A stretch of 64,000 nt of DNA from Halohasta litchfieldiae (GTDB taxonomy: Archaea > Halobacteriota > Halobacteria > Halobacteriales > Haloferacaceae). The position numbers and the translations under genes were made by a program. The notes beneath the pieces are model-generated. The model saw only the letters and a program-made list of their open reading frames with translations. It had not been told where the DNA came from and ran no database searches. The stretch covers positions 1,798,001 through 1,862,000 of the forward strand of contig NZ_CP024845.1 of the NCBI RefSeq assembly GCF_002788215.1, written 5' to 3'. Shown piece after piece: positions 28,296 through 35,576 of the stretch (position 1 is its first letter; the number at the start of each line of letters is the position of its first letter).

Positions 28296-28538
28296 TCAGA
28301 CGACCTGCTCGCCGTCGTCGTCGTACAGTCGGATCGCGTCGACTGGACAGGATCGAGCGGCGAACTCGGCGTCGAACTCTTCGCCGTTCGGTACCTCAAG
28401 GACGAACAGGTCGTCGTCGACTTCCTCGCTGTCGACGAGGTCGGCCTTTCCGGCGTCGAGGTTCTTTTCAAAAGCGTCCCACTCTGCAACGCATTGGTAC
28501 ATCCCGATACAGGTGTCGCGGTCGAACTCGATTTTCAT
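28296..28538 (-). CDS. Small ferredoxin ([3Fe-4S] type likely)
   Basis: An 80-residue acidic electron carrier. It has CIGMYQC at residues 10-16 and a later CP pair in ARSCPVDAIRLYDDDGE, a three-cysteine pattern found in [3Fe-4S] ferredoxins that serve cytochromes P450 and oxidoreductases. The ATG at 28538 (MKIEFDRDTC) is chosen over a longer frame to 28565 because it gives the family start. A broken copy of its last codons lies at 27774-27838. The electron partner is not in the neighbourhood. Confidence 0.85.
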   Translation of the reverse strand: MKIEFDRDTCIGMYQCVAEWDAFEKNLDAGKADLVDSEEVDDDLFVLEVPNGEEFDAEFAARSCPVDAIRLYDDDGEQVV

Positions 28539-28622
28539 ACCTTCGTGTAGGAGCGTGGACCACAAAGTCGTGTTGGAGTAGTGGGTTGGGCGAAGCGTCG
28601 ACGTTCACCTTGCGTCCTGTGT

Positions 28623-28689
28623 GTACGAGAGCGTCCCCCGAGTTCAGGGAAGGCCAACGGGTTGCCTCCATCTGGAGACGCTGTCGTAC
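28623..28689. repeat. Cloverleaf-like palindromic element
   Basis: An outer stem of 13 positions pairs GTACGAGAGCGTC (28623-28635) with GACGCTGTCGTAC (28677-28689), with only one mismatch. The 41-base interior holds further inverted repeats: CCC/GGG (28637-28639 with 28647-28649), AGGC...GCCT around GG (28651-28667) and TCCA-TC-TGGA (28667-28676). The whole is 67 bases and sits in a 300-base AT-rich gap. It could be a structured RNA, or the end of an IS200/IS605-like or PATE-type element. No transposase remnant was seen. Confidence 0.5.
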
Positions 28690-28840
28690 GGAATAATATG
28701 AGTGAGATTGTTTTTGAATAGTTACTATGAAATTAGAGAGATTCAGTCAGAATAATAACCCAATATAAATATAATCCAACACACATCACAAACAATCAAT
28801 CATAAATTTAAATGTCAGTGTGTAGAACTGCTAGTTTTAT

Positions 28841-30466
28841 ATGTCTTATAGAGAATATATTTGTGTGCCTTCCACCGAACAGCTCATCAAAAATTCGTTA
28901 GATACGTTACCGATACATATTGCCATTTTGGACGACGACGGGACGATTTTACAAACGAATCAACCATGGCAGGAGTACGGGTCCCAAAACAACATCCAGT
29001 CGGATACTGTCGGTGCTAACTATCTTGAGATCTGTAGCCAGTCGTCGACGAACACTGGTGAACAAACCGGTCGTGGACTCAGCGAACTCTTGGACGGAAC
29101 GCGGGAGATGTTTACCCTCGAATATCCCTGTCACTCGCCAGTCCAACAGCAGTGGTTTCTGCTTATCGCTGTTTCATTTACCGTCGACAACGGCAGATAC
29201 GCCGTTGTTGGCCATTTTGACATCACCGAATACAAACGTAAACAACACCGGCTCGAACAGCAGCACGATCAGCTCGAAGCACTCAACCAGCTCAATACGG
29301 CGATTCGGACCCTCACACATGACGTGATCGAACAGTCGACACGGGCGGGCATCGAACAGGCAGCCTGTCGGGCGCTTGTCGACACTGATGTGTTTGTCTG
29401 TGCGTGGCTCGGCAGAGTCGACCCGAGAGACGAGTCGGTCGAGATCACAACCAAAGCGGGAGCCTATGAGGAGATTATTGCTGACTCACCGCTGATAGAG
29501 AGTGATGCTGTCGTCGACACACAGATCGTGAAGGAGGCGATCCGGACCGGAGAGATACAGACGGCAGACAACAAGCAGGAACACCGCAGTTTCGGTCAGC
29601 AGTACGGCTCCCAGCCTACGGAGAGCTATCGCTCAGTTGCCGCTGTGCCGATCACACACGAGGAAACTGTGTACAGTGTCGTCTGTCTGTACACGAACCG
29701 ACCGAATGCGTTTGGAACCGACGAACAGGCGATCAGTACACAGCTTGGAGCGATTGTCGGCCACGCGATTGTCGCGACCGAGCGAAAACAGGCACTCATC
29801 AGCGACGAACTGATCGAAGTCGAGCTACAGATCCCGAACTTCATTACCGAGCCGGGAGGCAGATCGGCCGACTGGACTGTCACAGTCACACAGACAGTCA
29901 GTGGCTCCGATGACGACTGCATGATGTATGGAACGGTGTCCGAAGACGACCTCGAAGCCGTCGAAACAGCAGTCGACAAGCGAGACGATATTCGGCTCAC
30001 GGTTGTCGGTAAAGAGCAGGATACCGTCCGAATCGAACTCCATCTGCGGCGGCCGAGTCTGGTCTCACAGCTTGCAGCCCACGGCTGGTCGACGACGGAT
30101 ATCGTGCTTACCAACGGCGGCTGCTATCTCACTGTGCATCTCCCTCCCGGAGACGATGTACATCGGATGATGGATGTCATCCGCGACAGGTTCCCGAACG
30201 TAGAACTGCTTGCTCGTCGACAGATATCGTCCCCACAACCAGTCGACTCGAAACTCCAAACGGTCATCGAAAGCCTCACTGATCGACAGTTAACCGTCCT
30301 CCGAACCGCACAGGCAGCGGGCTACTTCGAGTGGCCGCGACAGACCTCCGGCAAAGAGATCGCGGAGACGCTGGATATCGCGCCACCAACGTTTCATCAG
30401 CATCTCCGACTCGGAGAACGGAAAATCATGGCTGCAGTTTTTGACGAGGCTCCGATTGCGATTTGA
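28841..30466 (+). CDS. Bat-type regulator: PAS, GAF and HTH_10 domains
   Basis: A 541-residue transcription regulator of the haloarchaeal bacterioopsin-activator type. Residues about 12-130 form a PAS domain (HIAILDDDGTILQTNQPW), about 150-310 a GAF domain (CRALVDTDVFVCAWLG ... RSVAAVPITHEETVYSVV), about 315-470 the Bat-specific beta domain (ELIEVELQIPNF...), and about 480-535 the HTH_10 helix-turn-helix (LTDRQLTVLRTAQAAGYFEW, then ETLDIAPPTFHQHLR). Such proteins respond to oxygen, light or redox. The target is not evident. It is followed by a decayed histidine kinase in the same orientation. Confidence 0.9.
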   Translation: MSYREYICVPSTEQLIKNSLDTLPIHIAILDDDGTILQTNQPWQEYGSQNNIQSDTVGANYLEICSQSSTNTGEQTGRGLSELLDGTREMFTLEYPCHSPVQQQWFLLIAVSFTVDNGRYAVVGHFDITEYKRKQHRLEQQHDQLEALNQLNTAIRTLTHDVIEQSTRAGIEQAACRALVDTDVFVCAWLGRVDPRDESVEITTKAGAYEEIIADSPLIESDAVVDTQIVKEAIRTGEIQTADNKQEHRSFGQQYGSQPTESYRSVAAVPITHEETVYSVVCLYTNRPNAFGTDEQAISTQLGAIVGHAIVATERKQALISDELIEVELQIPNFITEPGGRSADWTVTVTQTVSGSDDDCMMYGTVSEDDLEAVETAVDKRDDIRLTVVGKEQDTVRIELHLRRPSLVSQLAAHGWSTTDIVLTNGGCYLTVHLPPGDDVHRMMDVIRDRFPNVELLARRQISSPQPVDSKLQTVIESLTDRQLTVLRTAQAAGYFEWPRQTSGKEIAETLDIAPPTFHQHLRLGERKIMAAVFDEAPIAI

Positions 30467-30583
30467 GTGCAACCGGACGCAGCTATCACTCCCTAATCTA
30501 TTAGCTAGCTGCTTCATTCATGTTGAGGTTTCTTTTACAGATAAGGAAACATCACCGGTCGAATTTCCACCGATGGTGTTGCC

Positions 30584-31190
30584 TTGCCCTCCATTGCTTG
30601 CAAATCCCCCGCTGACGTCATTTTTCACAGTCCTCCCACTCAATGTACCGAGATCAGTCTCCAGCAGCTACTCGACGAGATTCGGACCGATATCGAATCG
30701 ACCGCCCCGGAGACGGCGGTCGAAATCAGTGCGGACGCGACCGAACTCGGGACGATCCGGACGGACCCGTCGCTGTTCGTGCTCGTCATCAAAACGCTCG
30801 CCGAGAGTACGCTGACCCACAACGAGAGTCCGACACCCGCTATCGAGATTGCCGTCCGAAGAGCCACAGTCGAACGCGAGGCCATCGAGATCTCCATTCG
30901 GGACAACGGAACTGGGATTCCCGAATCGGAGTTAGCCCCGCTCCGGAACGGCTCGGAGAACCCGCTCGAACACGGCAGCGGCGTCAGCCTTTGGATCGTC
31001 TACTGGGGCGTCCGCGTCCTTGGTGGCGAGCTCTCCTTCGAGAGCCAGTCGACTGGGACGACCGCGACGGTGTCGCTGCCACAGCAGCGCGAGCCCGAGC
31101 CCGAGCAGTCGACGGACGAATCAGAGCGCCGAGAGCCACAGACAGATAGCCCGGACGGGGTCGACAGAGCGGTTGCTCATTGTCGCGTTT
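30584..31190 (+). pseudogene. Histidine kinase remnant (ATPase domain only)
   Basis: Only the C-terminal ATPase half of a haloarchaeal PAS-type histidine kinase remains. Readable parts are ISLQQLLDEIRTDI, the N-box region LVIKTLAESTLTHNES, DNGTGIPESEL, and HGSGVSLWIVYWGVRVLGG, ending in VSLPQQ. There is no sensor part or phospho-acceptor histidine. The N-box lacks the usual asparagines (LAEST for LLENA), and the frame has lost its stop and runs into the antisense of the next gene. A decayed gene, possibly left by a deletion next to the Bat-type regulator. Confidence 0.65.
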
Positions 31191-31275
31191 ATGTATCAAC
31201 AGATGTCAACATGATCTTCACCGTCAGAAGTTGCAGCCGACGGTGGGAGCGATACCCCCACGAGTACGTCGGCTG

Positions 31276-32136
31276 TCACTCCCACAGTTCGGGAAACTGG
31301 CGTTCTACATACGGGTCGAGAGGGTCCGAGTCCGCCCACAACTCGTCAAACAGGTCACGGCCAAACTGGACCGCTGAATCGGTCTCTGAGACAAATATGG
31401 CGGTGGTGTCAGTGACCGAGCCGTGGTCGGACGGCTCGGTTGTTCGCTCCCCATCGTGTCGGTTCGTCGGTCCCTCGCTCAGCCTCGGCAGCTCGAATTT
31501 CAGTGCCTTATCGGTGACGACCGACGCGAACTGGCAGTCCGTCAGTCGGATGCTCGATGGCTCTAACTGGTTCAACTCTTCGCGGTGACCATCCTTGTAC
31601 CGCTGGATGCTGACATCGATTGCCTCCCGGGTTACCAGCAAGCGCGTCTCGGGGTGTGTCGGGATGGCCTCCTGATGTCGACGTGAGTAGTACGGTGTCG
31701 TAAGCTCACAGTGGTCGGCCGAGTCGAGCAGGCTAATGGCGACATCCTCGGAGCGGTTGGGATCTTGTGGGCCATCGCGGACGATCTCATACTCGCTTAT
31801 CTCCGGGAGTCGTCGACGGAACCGCGCTGGAATGACCGTGATCCGATGGTTCTTCCAGAACCTCGGGTCCGTCGAGAGGAACTCCTCCGAATACTGCCAG
31901 GCCGAGACACTGTCGGCGACAAGATGTCCGTGAGCGGTGAGTTCCCACCCCCTGCTGCACTCGGTGATCAGCCCGCGGTCTCTGAGCGTCGACAGCGCGT
32001 CGTAGACCGCGGAGTCGCTCGCATCGATTCCGGACAGCAGTGCGTCGGTCGACGTCGTGTTCTCGGCGGCCCGAAGCACGATCTCCGTCCGTACTGACGA
32101 CGTAATGACGAACTCGTTGGGCGACTGAGACGGCAT
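31276..32136 (-). CDS. Winged-helix transcriptional regulator (FilR1-like)
   Basis: A 286-residue regulator. The N-terminal 80 residues form a winged helix (SSVRTEIVLRAAENTTSTDALL, DSAVYDALSTLRDRGLITE, GWELTAHG). The rest resembles the FilR1-type C-terminal domain of haloarchaeal regulators: FLSTDPRFWKNHRITVIPARFRRRLPEI, then an alternating alpha/beta part ending YVERQFPELW. It is divergent from the GMC oxidoreductase gene 151 bases away, so it may control it. The ligand is unknown. Confidence 0.8.
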   Translation of the reverse strand: MPSQSPNEFVITSSVRTEIVLRAAENTTSTDALLSGIDASDSAVYDALSTLRDRGLITECSRGWELTAHGHLVADSVSAWQYSEEFLSTDPRFWKNHRITVIPARFRRRLPEISEYEIVRDGPQDPNRSEDVAISLLDSADHCELTTPYYSRRHQEAIPTHPETRLLVTREAIDVSIQRYKDGHREELNQLEPSSIRLTDCQFASVVTDKALKFELPRLSEGPTNRHDGERTTEPSDHGSVTDTTAIFVSETDSAVQFGRDLFDELWADSDPLDPYVERQFPELWE

Positions 32137-32273
32137 TCGTCCCTAGAGCCATGGTAGTCATACTTAAATTATCAGATTACACAACGAACGGACCGCGCAA
32201 CCGCTGGTTGGCCACTTACCCGCCACCTGTCCGTTCTTCCCGGCGATACTGTGGGATTTAACCCGTTGTTTTC

Positions 32274-32287
32274 GATAATATATTATC
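32274..32287. promoter_or_regulatory. Perfect palindrome directly before the GMC oxidoreductase start
   Basis: GATAATATATTATC is a perfect 14-bp palindrome that ends at the base before the ATG at 32288. A TATA-like GGATTTAAC (32255-32263) lies about 30 bases before the ATG, so the palindrome would cover the transcription start. The divergent FilR1-like regulator next door is the natural candidate for binding here. Confidence 0.4.
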
Positions 32288-33874
32288 ATGTCAAATCAGG
32301 GTGGGCGGGGCTACGATTACATCATCGTTGGCGCGGGGTCGGCGGGCTGTGTGCTCGCAAATCGGCTCTCGGCTGACGGCGAGAGCGTGTTGCTCTTGGA
32401 GGCAGGCAAACCGGATGAGAAAAACGAGATCGGTATTCCCGCGGGGTACTCGGAACTATTCAAGTCCGATGTCGACTGGGCGTACGACACCGAACCGCAG
32501 ACAGAATTGAACGACCGGGAATGCTACTGGCCACGCGGGAAGACCCTCGGGGGGTCGAGTTCGATCAACGCGATGATCTATGCTCGCGGCCAGCCGGCGG
32601 ATTACGACCACTGGGCCGACCTCGGAAACGACGGCTGGGCCTACGAAGACGTTCTCCCCTACTTCAAGCGGGCCGAACACAACGAACGCGGCTCCTCGGA
32701 GCACCACGGCACCGGCGGGCCACGGAACGTGGCCGACCTGCAGTCGCCAAACGAACTCAGCGAGGCGTTCATCGAAGCGGGACAGGCAGTCGGATTGGCC
32801 CGGAATGACGATTTCAACGCCGGCGATCAGTCGGGCGTCGGCCTCTATCAGGTGACCCAAAAGGACGGCAAACGACACAGTGCCGCCGATGGCTACCTCA
32901 AACCGGTTTTGGATCGGCCAACCCTGACTGCCACGACCGGTGCGCAGGTGACCCGCGTCAGGTTCGACGGTCGACAGGCAGTCGGGGTCGACTACGTTCA
33001 GGATGGAACCGGGTCGACCGAATCAGTCGACGCCGGGGAGGTGATCCTCTCGGCGGGTGCGATCAACTCACCGCAGTTGCTCATGCTGTCGGGCGTTGGG
33101 CCCGCAGATCACCTCACAGACCACGATATTTCGGTCGTCCACGATCTGCCGGGTGTTGGCCAGAACCTCCAAGATCATCTGCAGGCAAAGATCAACTACG
33201 CCTGCGAGAAGCCGGTCACACTCGAAGATGCGGACTCGCTGTGGAACCTGCTGAAATATTTGGTGTTGAAACGGGGGCCATTGACCTCGAATGTCGCGGA
33301 AGCTGGCGGCTTCACGTCGGTCTCGGACGGGGTCGACCGGCCCGAGATCCAGTTCCACTTCGGCCCCTCCTACTCCGTCAACCACGGGTTCGACAATCCC
33401 GACGGGCATGGCTTCTGGCTTGGCGCGCTCTGCCTTCGGCCGGAGAGCCGTGGTCGAGTCGCCCTCCGGTCGGCAGATCCCCTAGAGGAGCCGATCATCG
33501 ACCCGCAGTACCTCACCGAGGGAGATGATCTGGAGATCCTGCTCGACGGACTCAAACTGGTCCGTGAGATCCTGGCCGCCGAGCCGTTCGACGACTACCG
33601 AGGACAGGAGGTCTCACCGGGAGCCGATGTCCAGTCCGACGAGCAACTGATCGAGCATATCCGTGAGACCGCGGAGACGCTCTACCACCCTGTCGGCACC
33701 TGCAAGATGGGTGACGATGAGATGGCGGTCGTCGACGACCGGCTCTCTGTCCACGGGCTCGATGGACTCCGTGTCGTCGATGCCTCAATCATGCCAACGA
33801 TTACCAGCGGGAACACGGACGCCCCGACGACCATGATTGCTGAGAAGGCGGCAGACGACATACTGGGTCGGTAA
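32288..33874 (+). CDS. GMC-family FAD oxidoreductase
   Basis: A 528-residue flavoprotein of the glucose-methanol-choline group: FAD-binding IIVGAGSAGCVLANRLS (about residues 12-28), GKTLGGSSSINAMIYARG (about 85-102) and a C-terminal LYHPVGTCKMGDD ... DASIMPTITSGNT with the catalytic His/Asn pair. Such enzymes oxidise alcohols such as choline or sugars. The adjacent class V aminotransferase and the winged-helix regulator do not settle the substrate. The length is normal for choline dehydrogenase-like members. Confidence 0.92.
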   Translation: MSNQGGRGYDYIIVGAGSAGCVLANRLSADGESVLLLEAGKPDEKNEIGIPAGYSELFKSDVDWAYDTEPQTELNDRECYWPRGKTLGGSSSINAMIYARGQPADYDHWADLGNDGWAYEDVLPYFKRAEHNERGSSEHHGTGGPRNVADLQSPNELSEAFIEAGQAVGLARNDDFNAGDQSGVGLYQVTQKDGKRHSAADGYLKPVLDRPTLTATTGAQVTRVRFDGRQAVGVDYVQDGTGSTESVDAGEVILSAGAINSPQLLMLSGVGPADHLTDHDISVVHDLPGVGQNLQDHLQAKINYACEKPVTLEDADSLWNLLKYLVLKRGPLTSNVAEAGGFTSVSDGVDRPEIQFHFGPSYSVNHGFDNPDGHGFWLGALCLRPESRGRVALRSADPLEEPIIDPQYLTEGDDLEILLDGLKLVREILAAEPFDDYRGQEVSPGADVQSDEQLIEHIRETAETLYHPVGTCKMGDDEMAVVDDRLSVHGLDGLRVVDASIMPTITSGNTDAPTTMIAEKAADDILGR

Positions 33875-33999
33875 CTGCGGTAACTGCTGGCTATTCAGTC
33901 CGGTCGACAGTCTGGAGTGTCGCAAACGTGCTCGCAGTCTTGCATATGAAAACGAATACAGAAATCCACCCGTCGACACAGCACTCCATTGAACGCCGT

Positions 34000-34018
34000 T
34001 TATAAACCCGGTTTATAA
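34000..34018. promoter_or_regulatory. AT-rich inverted repeat across the aminotransferase stop codon
   Basis: TTATAAAC-CCG-GTTTATAA is a perfect 8-bp inverted repeat. It contains two TTTATAA copies in opposite directions and includes the stop of the minus-strand aminotransferase (34013-34015). It may terminate both neighbouring transcripts or act as a bidirectional promoter-like element. Confidence 0.35.
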
Positions 34019-35125
34019 GTCGGCGACGTCTTCGATGGCGTCGGTCAGCTCTTTGATCGACTCGACGTCGTGTTCGCCCATGTGGCCGATGCGGAACGTC
34101 TTTTCGCCGAGCTGGGAGCCGTAGCCGTTCGAGAAGGCCATATCGTACTCCTCGTTGATCGTCTCGATGGTTTCGGCGACGTCGATCCCCTGCGTATTCT
34201 CGATGCAGGCGACCGTCTTCGACTCGTAGCCCTCCTCAGGGAACATGGCGAAGTGTTCGTCGGCCCAGTCTTGGACGTATTCGGCCATTTCGGTGTGGCG
34301 CTCGGCGCGACCTTCGTGGGTCTCGTCGAGCATGTATTTCATCTGCTTGCGGTAGGCCAGCATGATCGGGATCGCGGGCGTCGAATGGGTCTGGCCCTTC
34401 CGGTCGTAGTAGTCGAGACAGCGCTGGAAGCCACCGTACCACGAGGCTTCGTCCTTGGCGAGTTCTCGCTCGTAGGCCTCGTCGCTGACGACACAGACCG
34501 CCAGTCCCGGCGGCATGGCGAAGGCCTTCTGGGTTGAGGCGAAGATCACGTCGATCCCATGCTCGTCGATGTCGACGTAGTCGCCACCCAAGCAGGACAC
34601 CGCGTCGACCACAAAGTAGGTGTCCGGATACTCGTCGACAACGTCACCGATCTCCTCGACAGGGTTGCGGATGCCGGTTGAACTCTCGTTCATGACGCAA
34701 GCGACGACGTCGTAGTGTTTGTCGCTGGTTTCGAGTTCCTCGCGGATGTCTTCGGGTTTGACAGCCTCGCCCCACTCGTATTCGAGTCGGTCGACGTTCT
34801 TGCCGAGTCGTTCGGCGACGTTGGCGTGGCGCTCACTGAAGCTCCCGCAGGTCGGGACGAGGATATTCTCGTCGACGAGGTTGAGCGTCGAAGCCTCCCA
34901 GAACTCGGTGCCCGAGCCCGTGAGGATGATGACGTTGTTCTCGGTGCCGAGGAACTCCTTGGTGTCCTCGACAATCGTGGTATAGAGGTCGGTCATCCGG
35001 TCCATCCGGTGGCCGAACATCGGTTGGGCCATCTCCTCGATTACGTCCTCGCGGACTTCGGTCGGGCCGGGGATGTACAGCGTCTTGTCTCGATAGTCGT
35101 CGGTATACTCCTGTTTTTTGCTCAC
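34013..35125 (-). CDS. Class V PLP aminotransferase (alanine/serine-glyoxylate type)
   Basis: A 370-residue PLP enzyme of the alanine-glyoxylate/serine-pyruvate group: the start TLYIPGPTEVREDVIEEMAQPMFGHR, the glycine-rich LTGSGTEFWEASTLNLVD (about residues 70-87), VDAVSCLGGDYVDID (about 185-199) and the PLP lysine in ASTQKAFAMPPGLAV (about 206-220). The frame has no ATG in the right place; a GTG (35125, MSKKQEYTDD) gives a family-like start. It likely transfers the amino group from serine or alanine to glyoxylate. It follows a small membrane-protein gene with the same orientation. Confidence 0.88.
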   Translation of the reverse strand: MSKKQEYTDDYRDKTLYIPGPTEVREDVIEEMAQPMFGHRMDRMTDLYTTIVEDTKEFLGTENNVIILTGSGTEFWEASTLNLVDENILVPTCGSFSERHANVAERLGKNVDRLEYEWGEAVKPEDIREELETSDKHYDVVACVMNESSTGIRNPVEEIGDVVDEYPDTYFVVDAVSCLGGDYVDIDEHGIDVIFASTQKAFAMPPGLAVCVVSDEAYERELAKDEASWYGGFQRCLDYYDRKGQTHSTPAIPIMLAYRKQMKYMLDETHEGRAERHTEMAEYVQDWADEHFAMFPEEGYESKTVACIENTQGIDVAETIETINEEYDMAFSNGYGSQLGEKTFRIGHMGEHDVESIKELTDAIEDVADL

Positions 35126-35202
35126 GAAATCCACCTTGTAGCTGTTGCTGGGGAGCGAGAGGGCATGGTAGTTTTGATACTGCTGCGAGGGCCAAGCCAC
35201 GA

Positions 35203-35475
35203 TCAAAGAAACTGTAGCAGGACACCCGCAACATATCCCGTAACACCGACAGCGACTGCCCAAAAGGCCAGAGCACGCTGCCGAAAGAGCGCGAACTCGT
35301 CGTAGCAGCCCTGATAAATGGTTCGAACGGTAACACCACTGATCAGGAAACCACCAGCGAAAAGTACCGACAGCTGCGGCTCGAAGCCAGCCATCAACGC
35401 GAGCCTGATAGCCTCCCCAATCGTGACCAGCCCATATAGGCCGAACAGATAGACGACGAGCTTCGCTCGATCCAT
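35203..35475 (-). CDS. Small membrane protein
   Basis: A 90-residue protein with three hydrophobic segments (KLVVYLFGLYGLVTIGEAI; LSVLFAGGFLISGVTV; ALAFWAVAVGVTGYVAGVLL) and few charges between them. The start MDRAKLVVYLFGLYG and length look like a haloarchaeal family of unknown function. It precedes the aminotransferase gene on the same strand and is divergent from hel308. Confidence 0.65.
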   Translation of the reverse strand: MDRAKLVVYLFGLYGLVTIGEAIRLALMAGFEPQLSVLFAGGFLISGVTVRTIYQGCYDEFALFRQRALAFWAVAVGVTGYVAGVLLQFL

Positions 35476-35576
35476 ACCATAGTGTCAAATTAAGATGATA
35501 TAATTGTGTCTACGATGGTTCGCAGGAGCCGGGCAGGTCCGGAAATTTAAACCCCAACAGCAGCCAACACAGGCTA

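Noticed and set aside
28184-28696. 170-codon plus-strand frame over the ferredoxin region
   Set aside because: It overlaps the antisense of the ferredoxin and the palindromic element; its Arg-rich composition is typical of a shadow frame.
31191-31588. Continuation of the kinase remnant frame
   Set aside because: Past 31190 the reading frame runs antisense to the regulator gene and loses similarity, so it is not part of the gene.
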